A stretch of 54,610 bases of DNA. Origin: Hyphomicrobiales bacterium. GTDB taxonomy: Bacteria; Pseudomonadota; Alphaproteobacteria; Rhizobiales; Rhizobiaceae. The notes under the pieces are model-generated. The model saw nothing but the letters and a program-made list of their open reading frames with translations, had not been told where the DNA came from and made no database searches. The position numbers and the translations under genes were made by a program. This document shows positions 33,346 to 42,411 of the stretch, piece by piece; positions within the stretch are counted from its first letter, which is position 1, and every line of letters starts with the position of its first letter. The DNA lies in the NCBI GenBank assembly GCA_900472575.1, contig UCIV01000003.1, forward strand, positions 385,601-440,210. The letters are read 5' to 3'.

Positions 33346-34263
33346 TCAGCATTCGACGCTGCCGCGCATGACGAAGACAGAGCGGCCGCTGATCCGCACA
33401 TCGGTTACCTTGCCATGTTGCTTGGTAACATCGAGTTCGATGATGCTCCTGCGGCCCATCTCCACGCCCTGCTCGATAGTCAGTTGGGTGTGGATATCCG
33501 CCTCGGGCATGTTGGCGACCAGATATGCGCCGAGCGCACCGGATGCACTGCCGGTCGCGGGATCTTCCGGAACGTCGTCGAGTGGTGCGAACATGCGTGC
33601 ACGGATAAGGTCCGGCCGCGACGGATCGCGGACATAGAGAAATACTGAAAATCCGAGGCCGTCGCCGGGATGACGGGCGACTGCTTCCCGGAAGGCAGCA
33701 AGATCCGGTAGAGCGCGGCCAAGGGCGTCGAGGCCATCCAGTTCGGCAAGGACGAAGCCGAGGCCTACCGATGCGAAGACCGGCTGATGCCGCTCGGTGC
33801 GGACATTCTTTGTATCGATCGCAACGCAGCGCGCGACAAGCTCTGCGGCCACCGTCTCTCCGATCTCGAGCGATCTCGGGGCGCGGATCGAAGCGGCGGC
33901 GACCTTGCCGTCTTCGCGCTTCAATTGGACCTCGACGAGGCCGGCTTTTTCCTCGAAACGAAGGCTGTCGCCGATGGCTTTACCGAACAGGCTCGCCTCC
34001 TGGCCTAGAACGTAAGCCGTGCCGACATTGGGATGGCCGGCGAAGGGAACTTCCAGCGTCGGCGTGAAGATACGGACATGGGCGCTGTTGGCCGGATCTT
34101 CTGGCGGCAGCACGAATGTGCTTTCGGAATAGCCGAATTCGGTAGCGATCTCTTGCATCTGCTGCGTGGTCAGTCCGCGTGCATCGGTGATGACGGCAAG
34201 CGGGTTGCCGGTGAAGCGTTCGGCAGTGAAAACATCGACGGTGACGAATTCGACTTTGGGCAT
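33346..34263 (-). CDS. PhzF family isomerase-like protein
   Basis: A 305-aa PhzF-fold protein with two related halves. Visible are [17 protein letters not shown], the catalytic Glu in FGYSESTFV, the [12 protein letters not shown] motif and the second-half [15 protein letters not shown]. The family includes phenazine biosynthesis isomerase and many proteins of unknown substrate. The ATG at 34263 follows GGAGG at 5 nt. No phenazine genes are near, so only the fold can be named. Confidence 0.92.
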   Translation of the reverse strand: MPKVEFVTVDVFTAERFTGNPLAVITDARGLTTQQMQEIATEFGYSESTFVLPPEDPANSAHVRIFTPTLEVPFAGHPNVGTAYVLGQEASLFGKAIGDSLRFEEKAGLVEVQLKREDGKVAAASIRAPRSLEIGETVAAELVARCVAIDTKNVRTERHQPVFASVGLGFVLAELDGLDALGRALPDLAAFREAVARHPGDGLGFSVFLYVRDPSRPDLIRARMFAPLDDVPEDPATGSASGALGAYLVANMPEADIHTQLTIEQGVEMGRRSIIELDVTKQHGKVTDVRISGRSVFVMRGSVEC

Positions 34264-34347
34264 GGCATCCTCCAAGGGTGAGGGACGATGCTTAAGCGGC
34301 TGCGATGCGGCTCACCAGTCAAACTTTGTTATGGTATCAATCAACGG

Positions 34348-34376
34348 AAAAACCGCGCCGTTGCCGACGCGGTTTT
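34348..34376 (-). terminator. fbaB terminator
   Basis: The 9-bp stem AAAACCGCG/CGCGGTTTT encloses a 10-nt loop. On the minus strand it lies about 75 bp past the fbaB stop and ends in GGTTTTTCC. Confidence 0.75.
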
Positions 34377-34449
34377 CTCCCTCCCTGCAGCATCCGCGCC
34401 AAATCAAGGCTGCGGACCGGCTGCAACGATTTCGGTGAAAAGGCTTGGC

Positions 34450-35475
34450 TTACGCTGCCTTTTCGAGATCCTTCTTCCACGTGCCCTTGGCGGCGAGCGT
34501 GTTCATCTCGGCACGGTGCGCAAAGGCGCGCTGGCCGGCTGCCACGTTCTCGGACTTGCCGCCCCAAGCCTTGAGGGCGGTTTCCTGCAGTGCTCGGCCG
34601 TAGGAATAGGTCAGCTTCCAGGGCAGGTCGTAACCGGCAACCATGGCTGAAAGGTGTGCCGTCGCTTCTTCCGAGGTCTGGCCGCCGGACAGGAAGGCGA
34701 TGCCCGGTACGGAAGCAGGAACGGTGGCCTTCAGAACCTTGACGGTGCGTGCGGCGACTTCTTCCACCGAAGCCTTGCGGGCCTTGATGCCATCGATGAC
34801 CATGTTCGGCTTCAGGATCATGCCTTCGAGATCGACGCGGGCGTCGAACAGGTCGGCGAAGACGGTCTGCAGTACGTGCTGGGTAACTTCGGCGCAACGG
34901 TCGATGTCATGGTCGCCGGGAGTGCCGTCCATCATCACTTCCGGCTCGACGATCGGCACGATGTCAGCCTGCTGGCAGAGCGCTGCATAGCGAGCGAGAG
35001 ACTGCGAGTTGGCCTTGATCGAACCCCAGCTCGGACGTTGGTCACCGATGGTGATGACGCCGCGCCACTTGGCGAAACGGGCACCGGCTTCACGATATTT
35101 GCGGAGGCGTTCATAAAGGCCATCGAGACCTTCAGTAATGAATTCGTGCGGGTGAAGCGCCATCGGCTTCGCGCCGATATCAACCTTGATGCCAGGAATC
35201 GAGCCGGCTGCGGTCATGATGTCGACGAACGGAGTGCCGTCGGCTGCCTTCTGGTAGAGGGTTTCTTCATAGAGGATGACACCGGAAATGCAGTTCTTCA
35301 TCGCTGCTTCGGTGCGGAAGAGCATCTCGCGGTAGTCACGGCGGCTCTCTTCGGTAGACTCGATCCCGATGCTATCGAAGCGCTTTTTGATCGTCCCGGT
35401 GGACTCGTCGGCGGCCAGAAGGCCCTTGCCGTTCGATACCATCTTGAGTGCAATATCTTCCAGACGTTCGGTCAT
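34450..35475 (-). CDS. fbaB: class I fructose-bisphosphate aldolase
   Basis: A 341-aa class I (Schiff-base) aldolase of glycolysis and gluconeogenesis. The N-terminal GLLAADESTGTIKKRF and the catalytic-lysine strand MILKPNMVIDG identify it. WRGVITIGDQRPSWGSI and FLSGGQTSEEATAHL are further family motifs. The length is normal. A perfect inverted repeat (35551-35577) lies 75 bp before its start codon. pgk is upstream on the same strand, with a 197-bp gap. Confidence 0.96.
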   Translation of the reverse strand: MTERLEDIALKMVSNGKGLLAADESTGTIKKRFDSIGIESTEESRRDYREMLFRTEAAMKNCISGVILYEETLYQKAADGTPFVDIMTAAGSIPGIKVDIGAKPMALHPHEFITEGLDGLYERLRKYREAGARFAKWRGVITIGDQRPSWGSIKANSQSLARYAALCQQADIVPIVEPEVMMDGTPGDHDIDRCAEVTQHVLQTVFADLFDARVDLEGMILKPNMVIDGIKARKASVEEVAARTVKVLKATVPASVPGIAFLSGGQTSEEATAHLSAMVAGYDLPWKLTYSYGRALQETALKAWGGKSENVAAGQRAFAHRAEMNTLAAKGTWKKDLEKAA

Positions 35476-35550
35476 TTGTCGATCTCCAACACTTGATATC
35501 TGAGGCGATAACAGATGTAGGGCGGAAGTAAATCCACGGCTAAATATTTG

Positions 35551-35577
35551 AAACGATTGAATTCAATTCAATCGTTT
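35551..35577. promoter_or_regulatory. perfect palindromic operator-like repeat upstream of fbaB
   Basis: A 12-bp perfect inverted repeat AAACGATTGAAT (35551-35562) and ATTCAATCGTTT (35566-35577), separated by TCA. The AT-rich symmetry and 27-bp length suggest a repressor site in the pgk-fbaB gap, 75-101 bp before the fbaB start. The regulator is not known. Confidence 0.6.
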
Positions 35578-35617
35578 AAAACATCTAAAAAATTTAAAGG
35601 GGCCTTGAAACGCGAAT

Positions 35618-35637
35618 GCGCGGAGCCATGTCCGCGC
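35618..35637 (-). terminator. possible pgk terminator hairpin
   Basis: GCGCGGA (35618-35624) pairs with TCCGCGC (35631-35637) over a 6-nt loop, 36 bp past the pgk stop. The T-run is weak. Confidence 0.4.
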
Positions 35638-35672
35638 ACTCTGGTTGTGGTCAAGCTGTGGATAAACAGCAA

Positions 35673-36875
35673 TCAGGCCGTCTTGGACAGAACTGCCACG
35701 CCGGGCAGTTCCTTACCTTCCATCCATTCAAGGAAAGCGCCGCCTGCCGTCGAAATGTAGGTGAAGTCGTCGGCAACGCCCGCATGGTTCAAGGCTGCGA
35801 CCGTGTCACCGCCACCGGCGACCGAGGTCAGCTTGCCGGCCTTGGTCTGTGCCGCTGCGAACTTTGCTGCCGAAACGGTTGCTGCGTCGAAGGGCGTGAT
35901 TTCGAAGGCGCCGAGCGGACCATTCCAGACGAGCGTAGAGGCCTTGCCGATCCATTCGTTGATGGCTTCGACGGACTTCGGGCCGACATCAAGGGCCATG
36001 GCATCGGCCGGGATGGCGTCGATGGCGACGATCTCGTTTGCTGCATTGGCCTTGAACTCGCGGGCAACGACAGCATCGACGGGGAGGACGATGGCGCAAC
36101 CGGCGCTTTCGGCTTCAGCCATGATTGCCTTGGCGGTTTCGCCGAGATCATGTTCGCAGAGCGACTTGCCGACATTGATGCCCTTTGCCGCGATAAAGGT
36201 GTTGGCCATGCCGCCGCCGATGACGAGCGCGTCGACCTTCTTTACCAGGTTCTGCAACAGGTCGATCTTGGTCGATACCTTTGCACCACCAACGATGGCA
36301 ACTGTCGGGCGAACCGGTGCGCCAAGACCCTTTTCCAGCGCCTCAAGCTCGGCCTGCATGGTGCGGCCAGCATAGGCGGGCAGATGGTGCGCGAGGCCTT
36401 CGGTCGATGCGTGAGCGCGGTGAGCGGCAGAGAAGGCGTCGTTGACGTAGATGTCGCCGTTTGCGGCAAGCGCTTCGGTAAACTCGGCGTCGTTCTTTTC
36501 CTCGCCCTTGTGGAAGCGGGTGTTTTCCAGAAGCAGGATGTCGCCGTCCTTCATCGATGCGACGGCCTTTTCGGCGTCGGGGCCGATGCAATCGGCGGCG
36601 AAGAGGATCTTGGTGCCGAGCACTTCGTTGATGGCCGGGACGATCAGCGAGAGAGACATGTCGGCGACAGGCTCACCCTTTGGGCGACCGAAATGGGCAA
36701 GCAGGATGACCTTGGCGCCTTTTTTCGACAGTTCAAGGATGGTCGGGGCAACACGCTCGATGCGAGTCTTGTCGGTTACCTTACCGTCGGCAACCGGTAC
36801 GTTGAGATCGACGCGTACGAGAACGCGCTTGCCCGCTGGGTTGCTGATATCGTCAATAGTCTTGAATGCCGGCAT
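35673..36875 (-). CDS. pgk: phosphoglycerate kinase
   Basis: A 400-aa glycolytic kinase interconverting 1,3-bisphosphoglycerate and 3-phosphoglycerate. The N-terminal [12 protein letters not shown], substrate-binding [10 protein letters not shown] and FHKGEEKND region are present. So are the nucleotide-binding [13 protein letters not shown] and the closing [11 protein letters not shown]. Length and start ([10 protein letters not shown]) are typical. It lies on the same strand as gap, tkt and fbaB in this window but is separated from gap by the biotin and antiporter genes. Confidence 0.97.
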   Translation of the reverse strand: MPAFKTIDDISNPAGKRVLVRVDLNVPVADGKVTDKTRIERVAPTILELSKKGAKVILLAHFGRPKGEPVADMSLSLIVPAINEVLGTKILFAADCIGPDAEKAVASMKDGDILLLENTRFHKGEEKNDAEFTEALAANGDIYVNDAFSAAHRAHASTEGLAHHLPAYAGRTMQAELEALEKGLGAPVRPTVAIVGGAKVSTKIDLLQNLVKKVDALVIGGGMANTFIAAKGINVGKSLCEHDLGETAKAIMAEAESAGCAIVLPVDAVVAREFKANAANEIVAIDAIPADAMALDVGPKSVEAINEWIGKASTLVWNGPLGAFEITPFDAATVSAAKFAAAQTKAGKLTSVAGGGDTVAALNHAGVADDFTYISTAGGAFLEWMEGKELPGVAVLSKTA

Positions 36876-37010
36876 GGGCTAATCCACTCCTTGAGTGCTG
36901 AAATGGGACCGAGTGCCCTGAAGCGCCCGGCCGCTGAAACTGGCGGACCATACTATGGTTGCGGCCCGACGCAAGGGCGCCAAGAGCCGCAGTGGTCTCT
37001 CAAGTATAGC

Positions 37011-38834
37011 CTATCGCCTTTGGGTGGGCACCGGCTTTCCGCGGTATTTGCGGATGAGGTCACGCACGCGATGGGCGATCTCGCGCATGTTGATGAAGAT
37101 GGGCAGGTTGGTCGTCGGTTCGACCGGTTCCAGCGAAACGCCGATCGAGCGAATATGGTTCAACTCGTCGACTTCGCGGACGATCAGGATGATCGAGCCG
37201 AAGCGCATGCGGTCGGCATATTCCGCCTTGCCGCCAAGGCGGGCGATGAGCAGTTCGCCGACAGTCATGGCCTGTTCTGCGGGTGAGATGAGACCTGGAC
37301 CATAGGCAGCATCGAGTTCCTTGGCGGGACGGGCGGGCGAGATGGCGAAGGCGCCGAAGAACTCCTCGTCATTGTCATCCACCGGCGCGCGGGCGGCAAA
37401 CAGGCGGTCGAGCAGTTTCGTGTAGGTCGGGGCGACGAAAAGATAGACCTGATCGCCCTCGCGCAGGCGTCCGGCATATTGATAACGCATGCTCTTTGCG
37501 TCGCGGATGACGAGCGAAGGCATGGCCCAGCGGGGAATGCGCTCGCCGCGCATGATCGGGCTGTCCTTGATGACCTTGTAGGAGATCAGTTCGTGCTGGG
37601 CAGCGCCCGGCAGATCGAGCTCGATCTTGTCGACCGCGCCCATGCGCGGCGGAATGATAAGGCCAAGTTTTGTCGCGACCGGCTTGATCGTCCAGCCCTG
37701 CAGGCAGAGCGATACGAGGACGATGATGAAGGCGACATTGAAGAAGAGTTCGCCGTTTTCGACGCCGCTTAAGAGCGGCATGATCGCTAGCAGAATGGAG
37801 ACCGCGCCGCGCAGGCCGACCCAGGCGACGAAGCCGATTTCCTGCTGGGTGAAATCGAAGGGCAGCAGGCTCAGCCAAACCGCGATGGGCCGGGCGACAA
37901 AGATGAGGAAGAGTGCAAGGCCGATTGCCGGCAGAAGAATGGCCGGGAATTGCGATGGCGTGGCGAGCAGGCCGAGAACGAGGAACATGATGATCTGGGC
38001 AAGCCAGGTCAGTCCCTCGTTGAAACGCATGATCTGCTGCTTGGCGTACATCTTGCGGTTTCCCGCATACATGCCAGCGACATAAACGGCGAGAAAGCCG
38101 CTGCCGCCCATGGCGCCGGTGAAGGCGAAGACGAGCAGGGCGAGTGTCAGTACGAAGATCGGCGCGAGGCCGCGGTCGGAGGTGAAGCGGTTGAGGATCG
38201 CCACGATCATCATGCCGCCTAGCAGGCCGAAGACGAGGCCGAGCCCCATTTCCTCGAAGAAGGTGAAGAAGAAATGCAGGTCGATGCCGGAGAAGCGCTG
38301 GCCGGTGCCGATCAACTCGGCAATTGCGATGGTCAGGAAGATCGCCATCGGATCGTTGGTGCCGGATTCGACTTCGAGCGTCGAGCGTACCTTGTCGCGG
38401 ATATTGATGCCGCCGATGCGCAGAAGAAAGAAGACGGCGGCAGCATCGGTCGAGGCAACGATCGAACCGAGCAGCAGTCCTTCCAGCCAGTCGAGATTCA
38501 GAAAAAGGGCTGCGGCAAAGGCGAAGATGCCGGAGGTCAGAAGCACGCCGACCGTGGCCAGCGTGATTGCCGGTACTGCAGCGATCTTGAAGGAGTGAAT
38601 GGGAGTGATGAAGCCGGAATCGAACAGGATAACGGCCAATGCCAGCGATCCCAGCATGAAGGTGAAGGGATAGTTGGAGAATTGTATTCCGAGGCCATCG
38701 ACGCCGGCGAGAAGGCCGATCGACAGGAAGACGAGAAGCAGCGGTGCGCCGAAGCGGAAGGCGAGAAGGCTGGAGAAGGCGGAAACCAGCACAAGCAGTG
38801 TGCCGATCAACAATACGATATAAAACGCCTCCAA
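37011..38834 (-). CDS. CPA1-type potassium/proton antiporter (NhaP2/CvrA-like)
   Basis: A protein of about 607 aa. Residues 1-400 hold about 12 membrane helices of the CPA1 cation/proton antiporter fold. The ion-site region is ASTDAAAVFFLL, followed by VESGTNDPMAIFL, and later WVGLRGAVSILLAI. The cytosolic C-terminus has a TrkA-C-like domain (ISYKVIKDSPIMRG, LREGDQVYLFV) and a CorC/HlyC-type end. A TTG start at 38834 is preferred: it begins at the first membrane helix (LEAFYIVLLIGT) and has AGAGG upstream. The frame continues to 38996, but those 54 residues are Pro/Arg-rich and not family-like. Confidence 0.88.
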   Translation of the reverse strand: MEAFYIVLLIGTLLVLVSAFSSLLAFRFGAPLLLVFLSIGLLAGVDGLGIQFSNYPFTFMLGSLALAVILFDSGFITPIHSFKIAAVPAITLATVGVLLTSGIFAFAAALFLNLDWLEGLLLGSIVASTDAAAVFFLLRIGGINIRDKVRSTLEVESGTNDPMAIFLTIAIAELIGTGQRFSGIDLHFFFTFFEEMGLGLVFGLLGGMMIVAILNRFTSDRGLAPIFVLTLALLVFAFTGAMGGSGFLAVYVAGMYAGNRKMYAKQQIMRFNEGLTWLAQIIMFLVLGLLATPSQFPAILLPAIGLALFLIFVARPIAVWLSLLPFDFTQQEIGFVAWVGLRGAVSILLAIMPLLSGVENGELFFNVAFIIVLVSLCLQGWTIKPVATKLGLIIPPRMGAVDKIELDLPGAAQHELISYKVIKDSPIMRGERIPRWAMPSLVIRDAKSMRYQYAGRLREGDQVYLFVAPTYTKLLDRLFAARAPVDDNDEEFFGAFAISPARPAKELDAAYGPGLISPAEQAMTVGELLIARLGGKAEYADRMRFGSIILIVREVDELNHIRSIGVSLEPVEPTTNLPIFINMREIAHRVRDLIRKYRGKPVPTQRR

Positions 38835-38996
38835 AGACCCCGACCTCTTCGTTTGCCGCTTGCTCCCTTCCCGGGCAGCACGTGCTGGTCGCGAAACCGG
38901 TTTTCGGTCGCGGGGCATCTGTCGGGGCGGGGGCAGATCCGGCGCGAGCCGGAGCGAATCGTCACTCTCAGCAATAGGCAGGAACAAATCCGGCAA

Positions 38997-39506
38997 GAGA
39001 AGGGCAGGGTGGAAAAAAGACGGTCTTACCCCTTGGTGCTTTCAGCTTTTCAGAGAACGGAGAGCCCACGCAAATGCGGAACCTCGATTGGGTAGATAAG
39101 GCGGCTCCGCATTCGCGTGGCCTTCGGCTGGTATCGGGACTTCCGGTCCTACGGGTGATCTTCTCGCCTGGCTGCATGTGGTTACCCACACTTGGACGGC
39201 TCAACCGAACCCGACATGGTCGCCGGGGGGGGGCTTGATAGGAGGGGCCGGTTTTGACGACGCCGGACGCTCCATGCGTTTCGCCCCTCTCGTCCTTGCC
39301 GCACGTAATGGGGCAGACGAAAGCGCCGGCCGCCGCCTGCCTGCGAACGTCTCGCGAAACACTCCGGCGATGGAGGCGGGCGGATTGTAAATGCAGGTCG
39401 GGAGGGCGGGGATGATTGATGTGCTAAAGTATTGAATATGTGTGCAAGGATGGCGCTCGCGTCCACGTGATGGTGGTTCAGCGCTCGACGGTTACGTCCT
39501 CATCAA
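38997..39506. other. intergenic region, no convincing gene
   Basis: About 510 bp between the antiporter and bioR. It holds an inverted repeat (39066-39120) and a run of nine G at 39226-39234. Short open frames here have no recognisable protein features. bioR promoter elements lie at the right edge. Confidence 0.6.
39066..39120. repeat. long imperfect inverted repeat
   Basis: CCACGCAAATGCGGA (39066-39080) and TCCGCATTCGCGTGG (39106-39120) match at 14 of 15 positions, with a 25-nt loop. This fits a rhizobial intergenic palindromic element or a distal antiporter promoter structure. Only one copy is seen in the window. Confidence 0.55.
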
Positions 39507-39516
39507 TTATCTATAA
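39507..39516 (+). promoter_or_regulatory. BioR operator overlapping the bioR promoter
   Basis: The BioR consensus TTATCTATAA, within the 14-bp palindrome-like AATTATCTATAATT (39505-39518), ends 3 bp before the bioR ATG. It contains a perfect -10 hexamer TATAAT (39512-39517). Autorepression and a leaderless bioR transcript follow from this layout. Confidence 0.85.
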
Positions 39517-39519
39517 TTC

Positions 39520-40149
39520 ATGACGACAGCCAAATCAGACACGATTGCCTCGCGTATCAGTCGAGAGCTTGCCGAGCGTATCGTTACCGGCGTGATTGCC
39601 GCCGGGGCACGGCTTCGGCAGGATCATATTGCCGAAGAGTTCGGGGCCAGCCATGTGCCTGTGCGTGAGGCGTTTCGGCGGCTGGAGGCGCAGGGCCTGG
39701 TTGTCAGCGAGCCGCGCCGGGGGGTGAGGGTTGCGGGCTTCAGTCTCGACGAGGTAAAAGAGGTGGCCGAAATGCGCGCCGCCCTGGAAGTGCTGGCTTT
39801 GCGCCATGCTGCGCCGCATCTGACGAGGGCCATTCTGGATGCGGCCGAGGCTGCGAACCATGCCGGCGAAAAGGCTGCCGATGTGCAGGCGTGGGATGAG
39901 GCAAACCGGAGTTTTCATCGTCTGATCCTCAGCCCTTGCGGCATGCCGCGCCTGTTGAAGTCCATCGACGACCTGCAGGTGGTCGGTGCGCGATTGTTGT
40001 TTTCGGGATGGCGGGCCGAGTGGGAAGCGCCAACGGACCGGGATCATCGTGCCATTCTCTCCGCGCTGAGGGCCGGGGATGTGGATCAGGCCGCCTCGGT
40101 TCTTGCGCGGCATGTGCAGTGGGTCGGCCCAAGCCCCCGCAAAAGCTAA
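39520..40149 (+). CDS. bioR: GntR family transcriptional regulator BioR
   Basis: A 209-aa GntR/FCD-type repressor. The N-terminal winged helix (ISRELAERIVTGVIAAGARLRQDHIAEEFGASHVPVREAFRRLEAQGLV) is classical. The C-terminal FCD ligand domain (residues about 80-205) has the Asp and His metal/ligand positions (WDEANRSFH, DHRAIL). It is called BioR because BioR boxes lie in front of both itself and the biotin transporter gene bioY. No ribosome-binding site fits before the ATG: the operator ends 3 bp away. BioR regulates biotin uptake and synthesis genes in alphaproteobacteria. Confidence 0.9.
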   Translation: MTTAKSDTIASRISRELAERIVTGVIAAGARLRQDHIAEEFGASHVPVREAFRRLEAQGLVVSEPRRGVRVAGFSLDEVKEVAEMRAALEVLALRHAAPHLTRAILDAAEAANHAGEKAADVQAWDEANRSFHRLILSPCGMPRLLKSIDDLQVVGARLLFSGWRAEWEAPTDRDHRAILSALRAGDVDQAASVLARHVQWVGPSPRKS

Positions 40150-40225
40150 AATTCCTTCGCAATTTCAAGGCGTTTTGCTGACCGTGAATTTCATGGCTTG
40201 TCAATTCGTGTGGTCTGTGGACTCA

Positions 40226-40235
40226 TTAGCTATAG
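40226..40235 (+). promoter_or_regulatory. second, degenerate BioR-like box upstream of bioY
   Basis: TTAGCTATAG matches the BioR core at 8 of 10 positions and starts exactly 20 bp before the perfect box. The spacing of two helical turns favours side-by-side dimers. Confidence 0.5.
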
Positions 40236-40245
40236 ATTCCTTAAA

Positions 40246-40255
40246 TTATCTATAA
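40246..40255 (+). promoter_or_regulatory. BioR operator upstream of bioY
   Basis: A perfect TTATCTATAA within AAATTATCTATAATTT, ending 13 bp before the bioY ATG. It also contains a TATAAT hexamer. It is nearly identical to the box before bioR. Confidence 0.88.
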
Positions 40256-40268
40256 TTTGGAGATCCGC

Positions 40269-40859
40269 ATGAACTACGCTTCTACCCGCACTGCCAAGCC
40301 TGCCTTCAGCCCGCTTGATCTGCAGAATGCTCCGCTCGTCCTGCGTGGCCTGGCTATCGTGCTCGGCACTGGGATACTTGCCGCATCTTCCTACGTCTCG
40401 GTGCCGATGATCCCCGTGCCAATCACCATGCAGACCCTGGCTGTCACGCTGATCGGTGCGCTTTACGGCTGGCGTCTGGGGGCGGCGACGGTTGTCGCAT
40501 GGCTTGCCGAGGCTGCCATGGGCATGCCGGTTCTGGCCAACGGGGCAGGCGGACTTCATGTTTTCGTCGGGCCGACGTCCGGTTATCTGTTTTCCTTCCC
40601 CGTCATCGCAGCCGTCACGGGCTTTCTGGCGGAGAAGGGTTGGAACGGTCATCGCCCGGTTCTGGCGTTCGTGGCGATGTTGGTCGCCAATCTTCTGTGC
40701 CTTGTTATCGGCGGTGCCGTGCTGGCCTTTATGATCGGGGCGCAGAAGGCTTTTCTGTTCGGAGTGCTGCCGTTCCTCGTCGGCGCCGGGTTGAAATCCG
40801 CGCTCGGCGCGGCGATCCTGCGTCTGCTGGCGCGAGGCAGGACCAAGCCTGCTGCATGA
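40269..40859 (+). CDS. bioY: biotin transporter BioY
   Basis: A 196-aa integral membrane S-component for biotin uptake, with about six hydrophobic segments. Family motifs are SYVSVPMIPVPITMQTLAVTLIGALYGWRLG and GPTSGYLFSFP, with an ending around FLVGAGLKSALGAAIL. No ATPase (bioM) or bioN gene is adjacent, so it works alone or with a shared ECF module. The ATG at 40269 follows GGAG at 8 nt. It overlaps the next gene in ATGA. Repression by BioR is indicated by the boxes upstream. Confidence 0.94.
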   Translation: MNYASTRTAKPAFSPLDLQNAPLVLRGLAIVLGTGILAASSYVSVPMIPVPITMQTLAVTLIGALYGWRLGAATVVAWLAEAAMGMPVLANGAGGLHVFVGPTSGYLFSFPVIAAVTGFLAEKGWNGHRPVLAFVAMLVANLLCLVIGGAVLAFMIGAQKAFLFGVLPFLVGAGLKSALGAAILRLLARGRTKPAA

Positions 40860-41299
40860 CGGTTCGGCTGAGACCGCATCATCTCCTTTGCCTGCTCACA
40901 TATGTGGGCAAAGGATACACGCCGGGTTTTGTCGCCAACTACGATCGTATCGCCAAACGGCTATCGAGCGGCGAGGATGTTCTCGTCGTCGACGGTCCGG
41001 ACGACATTTGCGCAGCACTTTTGTGCGAGCCTGAACCGCATTGTTTTCGTGACAGCGTGCGTGTCCGTGATGCGCAGGCGGCGGCGGATATCGGGGATCT
41101 GCTGGAGATGCGCTTGTCGGCGGGTGCGCGGATCGATCTGCATCCGGGGTTGCTTGCTAGAATGCGAAAAGCCTTTACCGAGGGACAATCGCGGAAAGCC
41201 TGTCGCGGCTGCGAATGGTACGATCTCTGCAGCGGTATCGCCAATGATGGTTATGGTACGGTGCGGGTGAGGGCGACTATCGAGACGACGTGTCTCTGA
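40856..41299 (+). CDS. DUF1284 family cysteine-rich protein
   Basis: A 147-aa protein of the DUF1284 family. The start TVRLRPHHLLCLLTYVGKGY is the family signature. It carries eight or so cysteines, including DICAALLCEPEPHC and KACRGCEWYDLC (C-x2-C-x5-C), suggesting an iron-sulfur or zinc site. The ATG overlaps the bioY stop (ATGA), so translation is coupled and expression should follow BioR. A role in biotin metabolism is only inferred from this arrangement. An upstream in-frame extension inside bioY is not used. Confidence 0.88.
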   Translation: MTVRLRPHHLLCLLTYVGKGYTPGFVANYDRIAKRLSSGEDVLVVDGPDDICAALLCEPEPHCFRDSVRVRDAQAAADIGDLLEMRLSAGARIDLHPGLLARMRKAFTEGQSRKACRGCEWYDLCSGIANDGYGTVRVRATIETTCL

Positions 41300-41304
41300 T
41301 GCAA

Positions 41305-41336
41305 TAAAAAAGGGGCGCTCGAGGCGCCCCTTTCTT
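41305..41336. terminator. bidirectional terminator between DUF1284 and gap
   Basis: The 8-bp stem AGGGGCGC (41311-41318) and GCGCCCCT (41324-41331) has an A-run on the left and TTTCTT on the right. It serves the bioY operon on the plus strand and gap on the minus strand. Confidence 0.9.
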
Positions 41337-41353
41337 CATTCGTATCGGCTCGA

Positions 41354-42364
41354 TCAGATGAGCTTTGCCATTGCGACGGAGGTGTCGGCCATGCGGTTGG
41401 AGAAGCCCCATTCGTTGTCGTACCAGGACAGAACGCGGACGAAGTTGCCTTCCAGCACCTTGGTCTGGTCGATCGCGAAGATCGAGGAATGGCTGTCGTG
41501 GTTGAAGTCGCGGGAAACCAGCGGCTCTTCGGTGTAGCCGAGGATGCCCTTCAGCTTGCCGTTTGCAGCAGCCTTGATGGCTTCGCTGATTTCGGCAACC
41601 GTGGTGTTCTTCTTGGCAACGAACTTGAAGTCGACAACCGAGACGTTCGGGGTCGGCACGCGGATCGAGGTGCCGTCGAGGCGGCCCTTGAGGTGCGGCA
41701 GAACGAGGCCAACTGCCTTTGCGGCGCCGGTCGAGGTCGGGATCATGGACAGGGCCGCAGCGCGGGCGCGGTACAGGTCCTTGTGCATGGTGTCGAGCGT
41801 CGGCTGGTCACCCGTGTAGGAATGGATCGTGGTCATGAAGCCGTGGTCGATACCGACGGCGTCATCCAGCGTCTTGACGACCGGAACCAAGCAGTTCGTG
41901 GTGCACGACGCGTTGGAGATGACCAGATGGTCCTTGGTCAGGGCGTCATGGTTGACGCCGAAGACGACGGTCAGGTCTGCGCCGTCGGACGGAGCCGAAA
42001 CGATGACGCGCTTTGCGCCGGCGGTCAGATGCAGGGCAGCCTTTTCACGGGAGGTGAAGATGCCGGTGCATTCGAGCGCGATGTCGACGCCGAGTTCCTT
42101 GTGCGGCAGGGTTGCCGGATCCTTGATCGCGGTAACCTTGATCGGCTTGCCGCCGCCAACGGTGATGGTATCGCCGTCAACCTTCACTTCGGCCGGGAAT
42201 TTGCCGTGGATCGAGTCGTAGCGGAGCAGATGGGCATTGGTTTCAACCGGGCCAAGGTCGTTGATGGCAACGACTTCGATATCGGTGCGACCCGATTCGA
42301 CGATGGCGCGGAGGACGTTGCGGCCGATACGGCCGAAGCCGTTGATGGCAACCTTTACAGTCAT
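41354..42364 (-). CDS. gap: glyceraldehyde-3-phosphate dehydrogenase, type I
   Basis: A 336-aa NAD-dependent GAPDH. The Rossmann motif is [15 protein letters not shown], and the Asp in [14 protein letters not shown] after the second strand favours NAD. The active-site motif is [13 protein letters not shown] with the catalytic Cys. The S-loop region ([26 protein letters not shown]) and [13 protein letters not shown] are intact. It follows tkt by 82 bp on the same strand, with an intervening 10-bp hairpin, so the pair is likely one transcription unit. Confidence 0.97.
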   Translation of the reverse strand: MTVKVAINGFGRIGRNVLRAIVESGRTDIEVVAINDLGPVETNAHLLRYDSIHGKFPAEVKVDGDTITVGGGKPIKVTAIKDPATLPHKELGVDIALECTGIFTSREKAALHLTAGAKRVIVSAPSDGADLTVVFGVNHDALTKDHLVISNASCTTNCLVPVVKTLDDAVGIDHGFMTTIHSYTGDQPTLDTMHKDLYRARAAALSMIPTSTGAAKAVGLVLPHLKGRLDGTSIRVPTPNVSVVDFKFVAKKNTTVAEISEAIKAAANGKLKGILGYTEEPLVSRDFNHDSHSSIFAIDQTKVLEGNFVRVLSWYDNEWGFSNRMADTSVAMAKLI

Positions 42365-42411
42365 ATGAGCTTTACTCCCTGATAATGGGGCTACGTTCTA
42401 ACGCGGGTTGT

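Noticed and set aside
38835..38996. N-terminal extension of the antiporter
   Set aside because: The frame is open, but the 54 residues are Pro/Arg-rich, unlike the family, and a TTG with a ribosome-binding site sits exactly at the first membrane helix.
39182..39466. 94-codon open frame in the antiporter-bioR spacer
   Set aside because: Pro/Ser/Arg-rich with no domain, no good ribosome-binding site and no conserved look.
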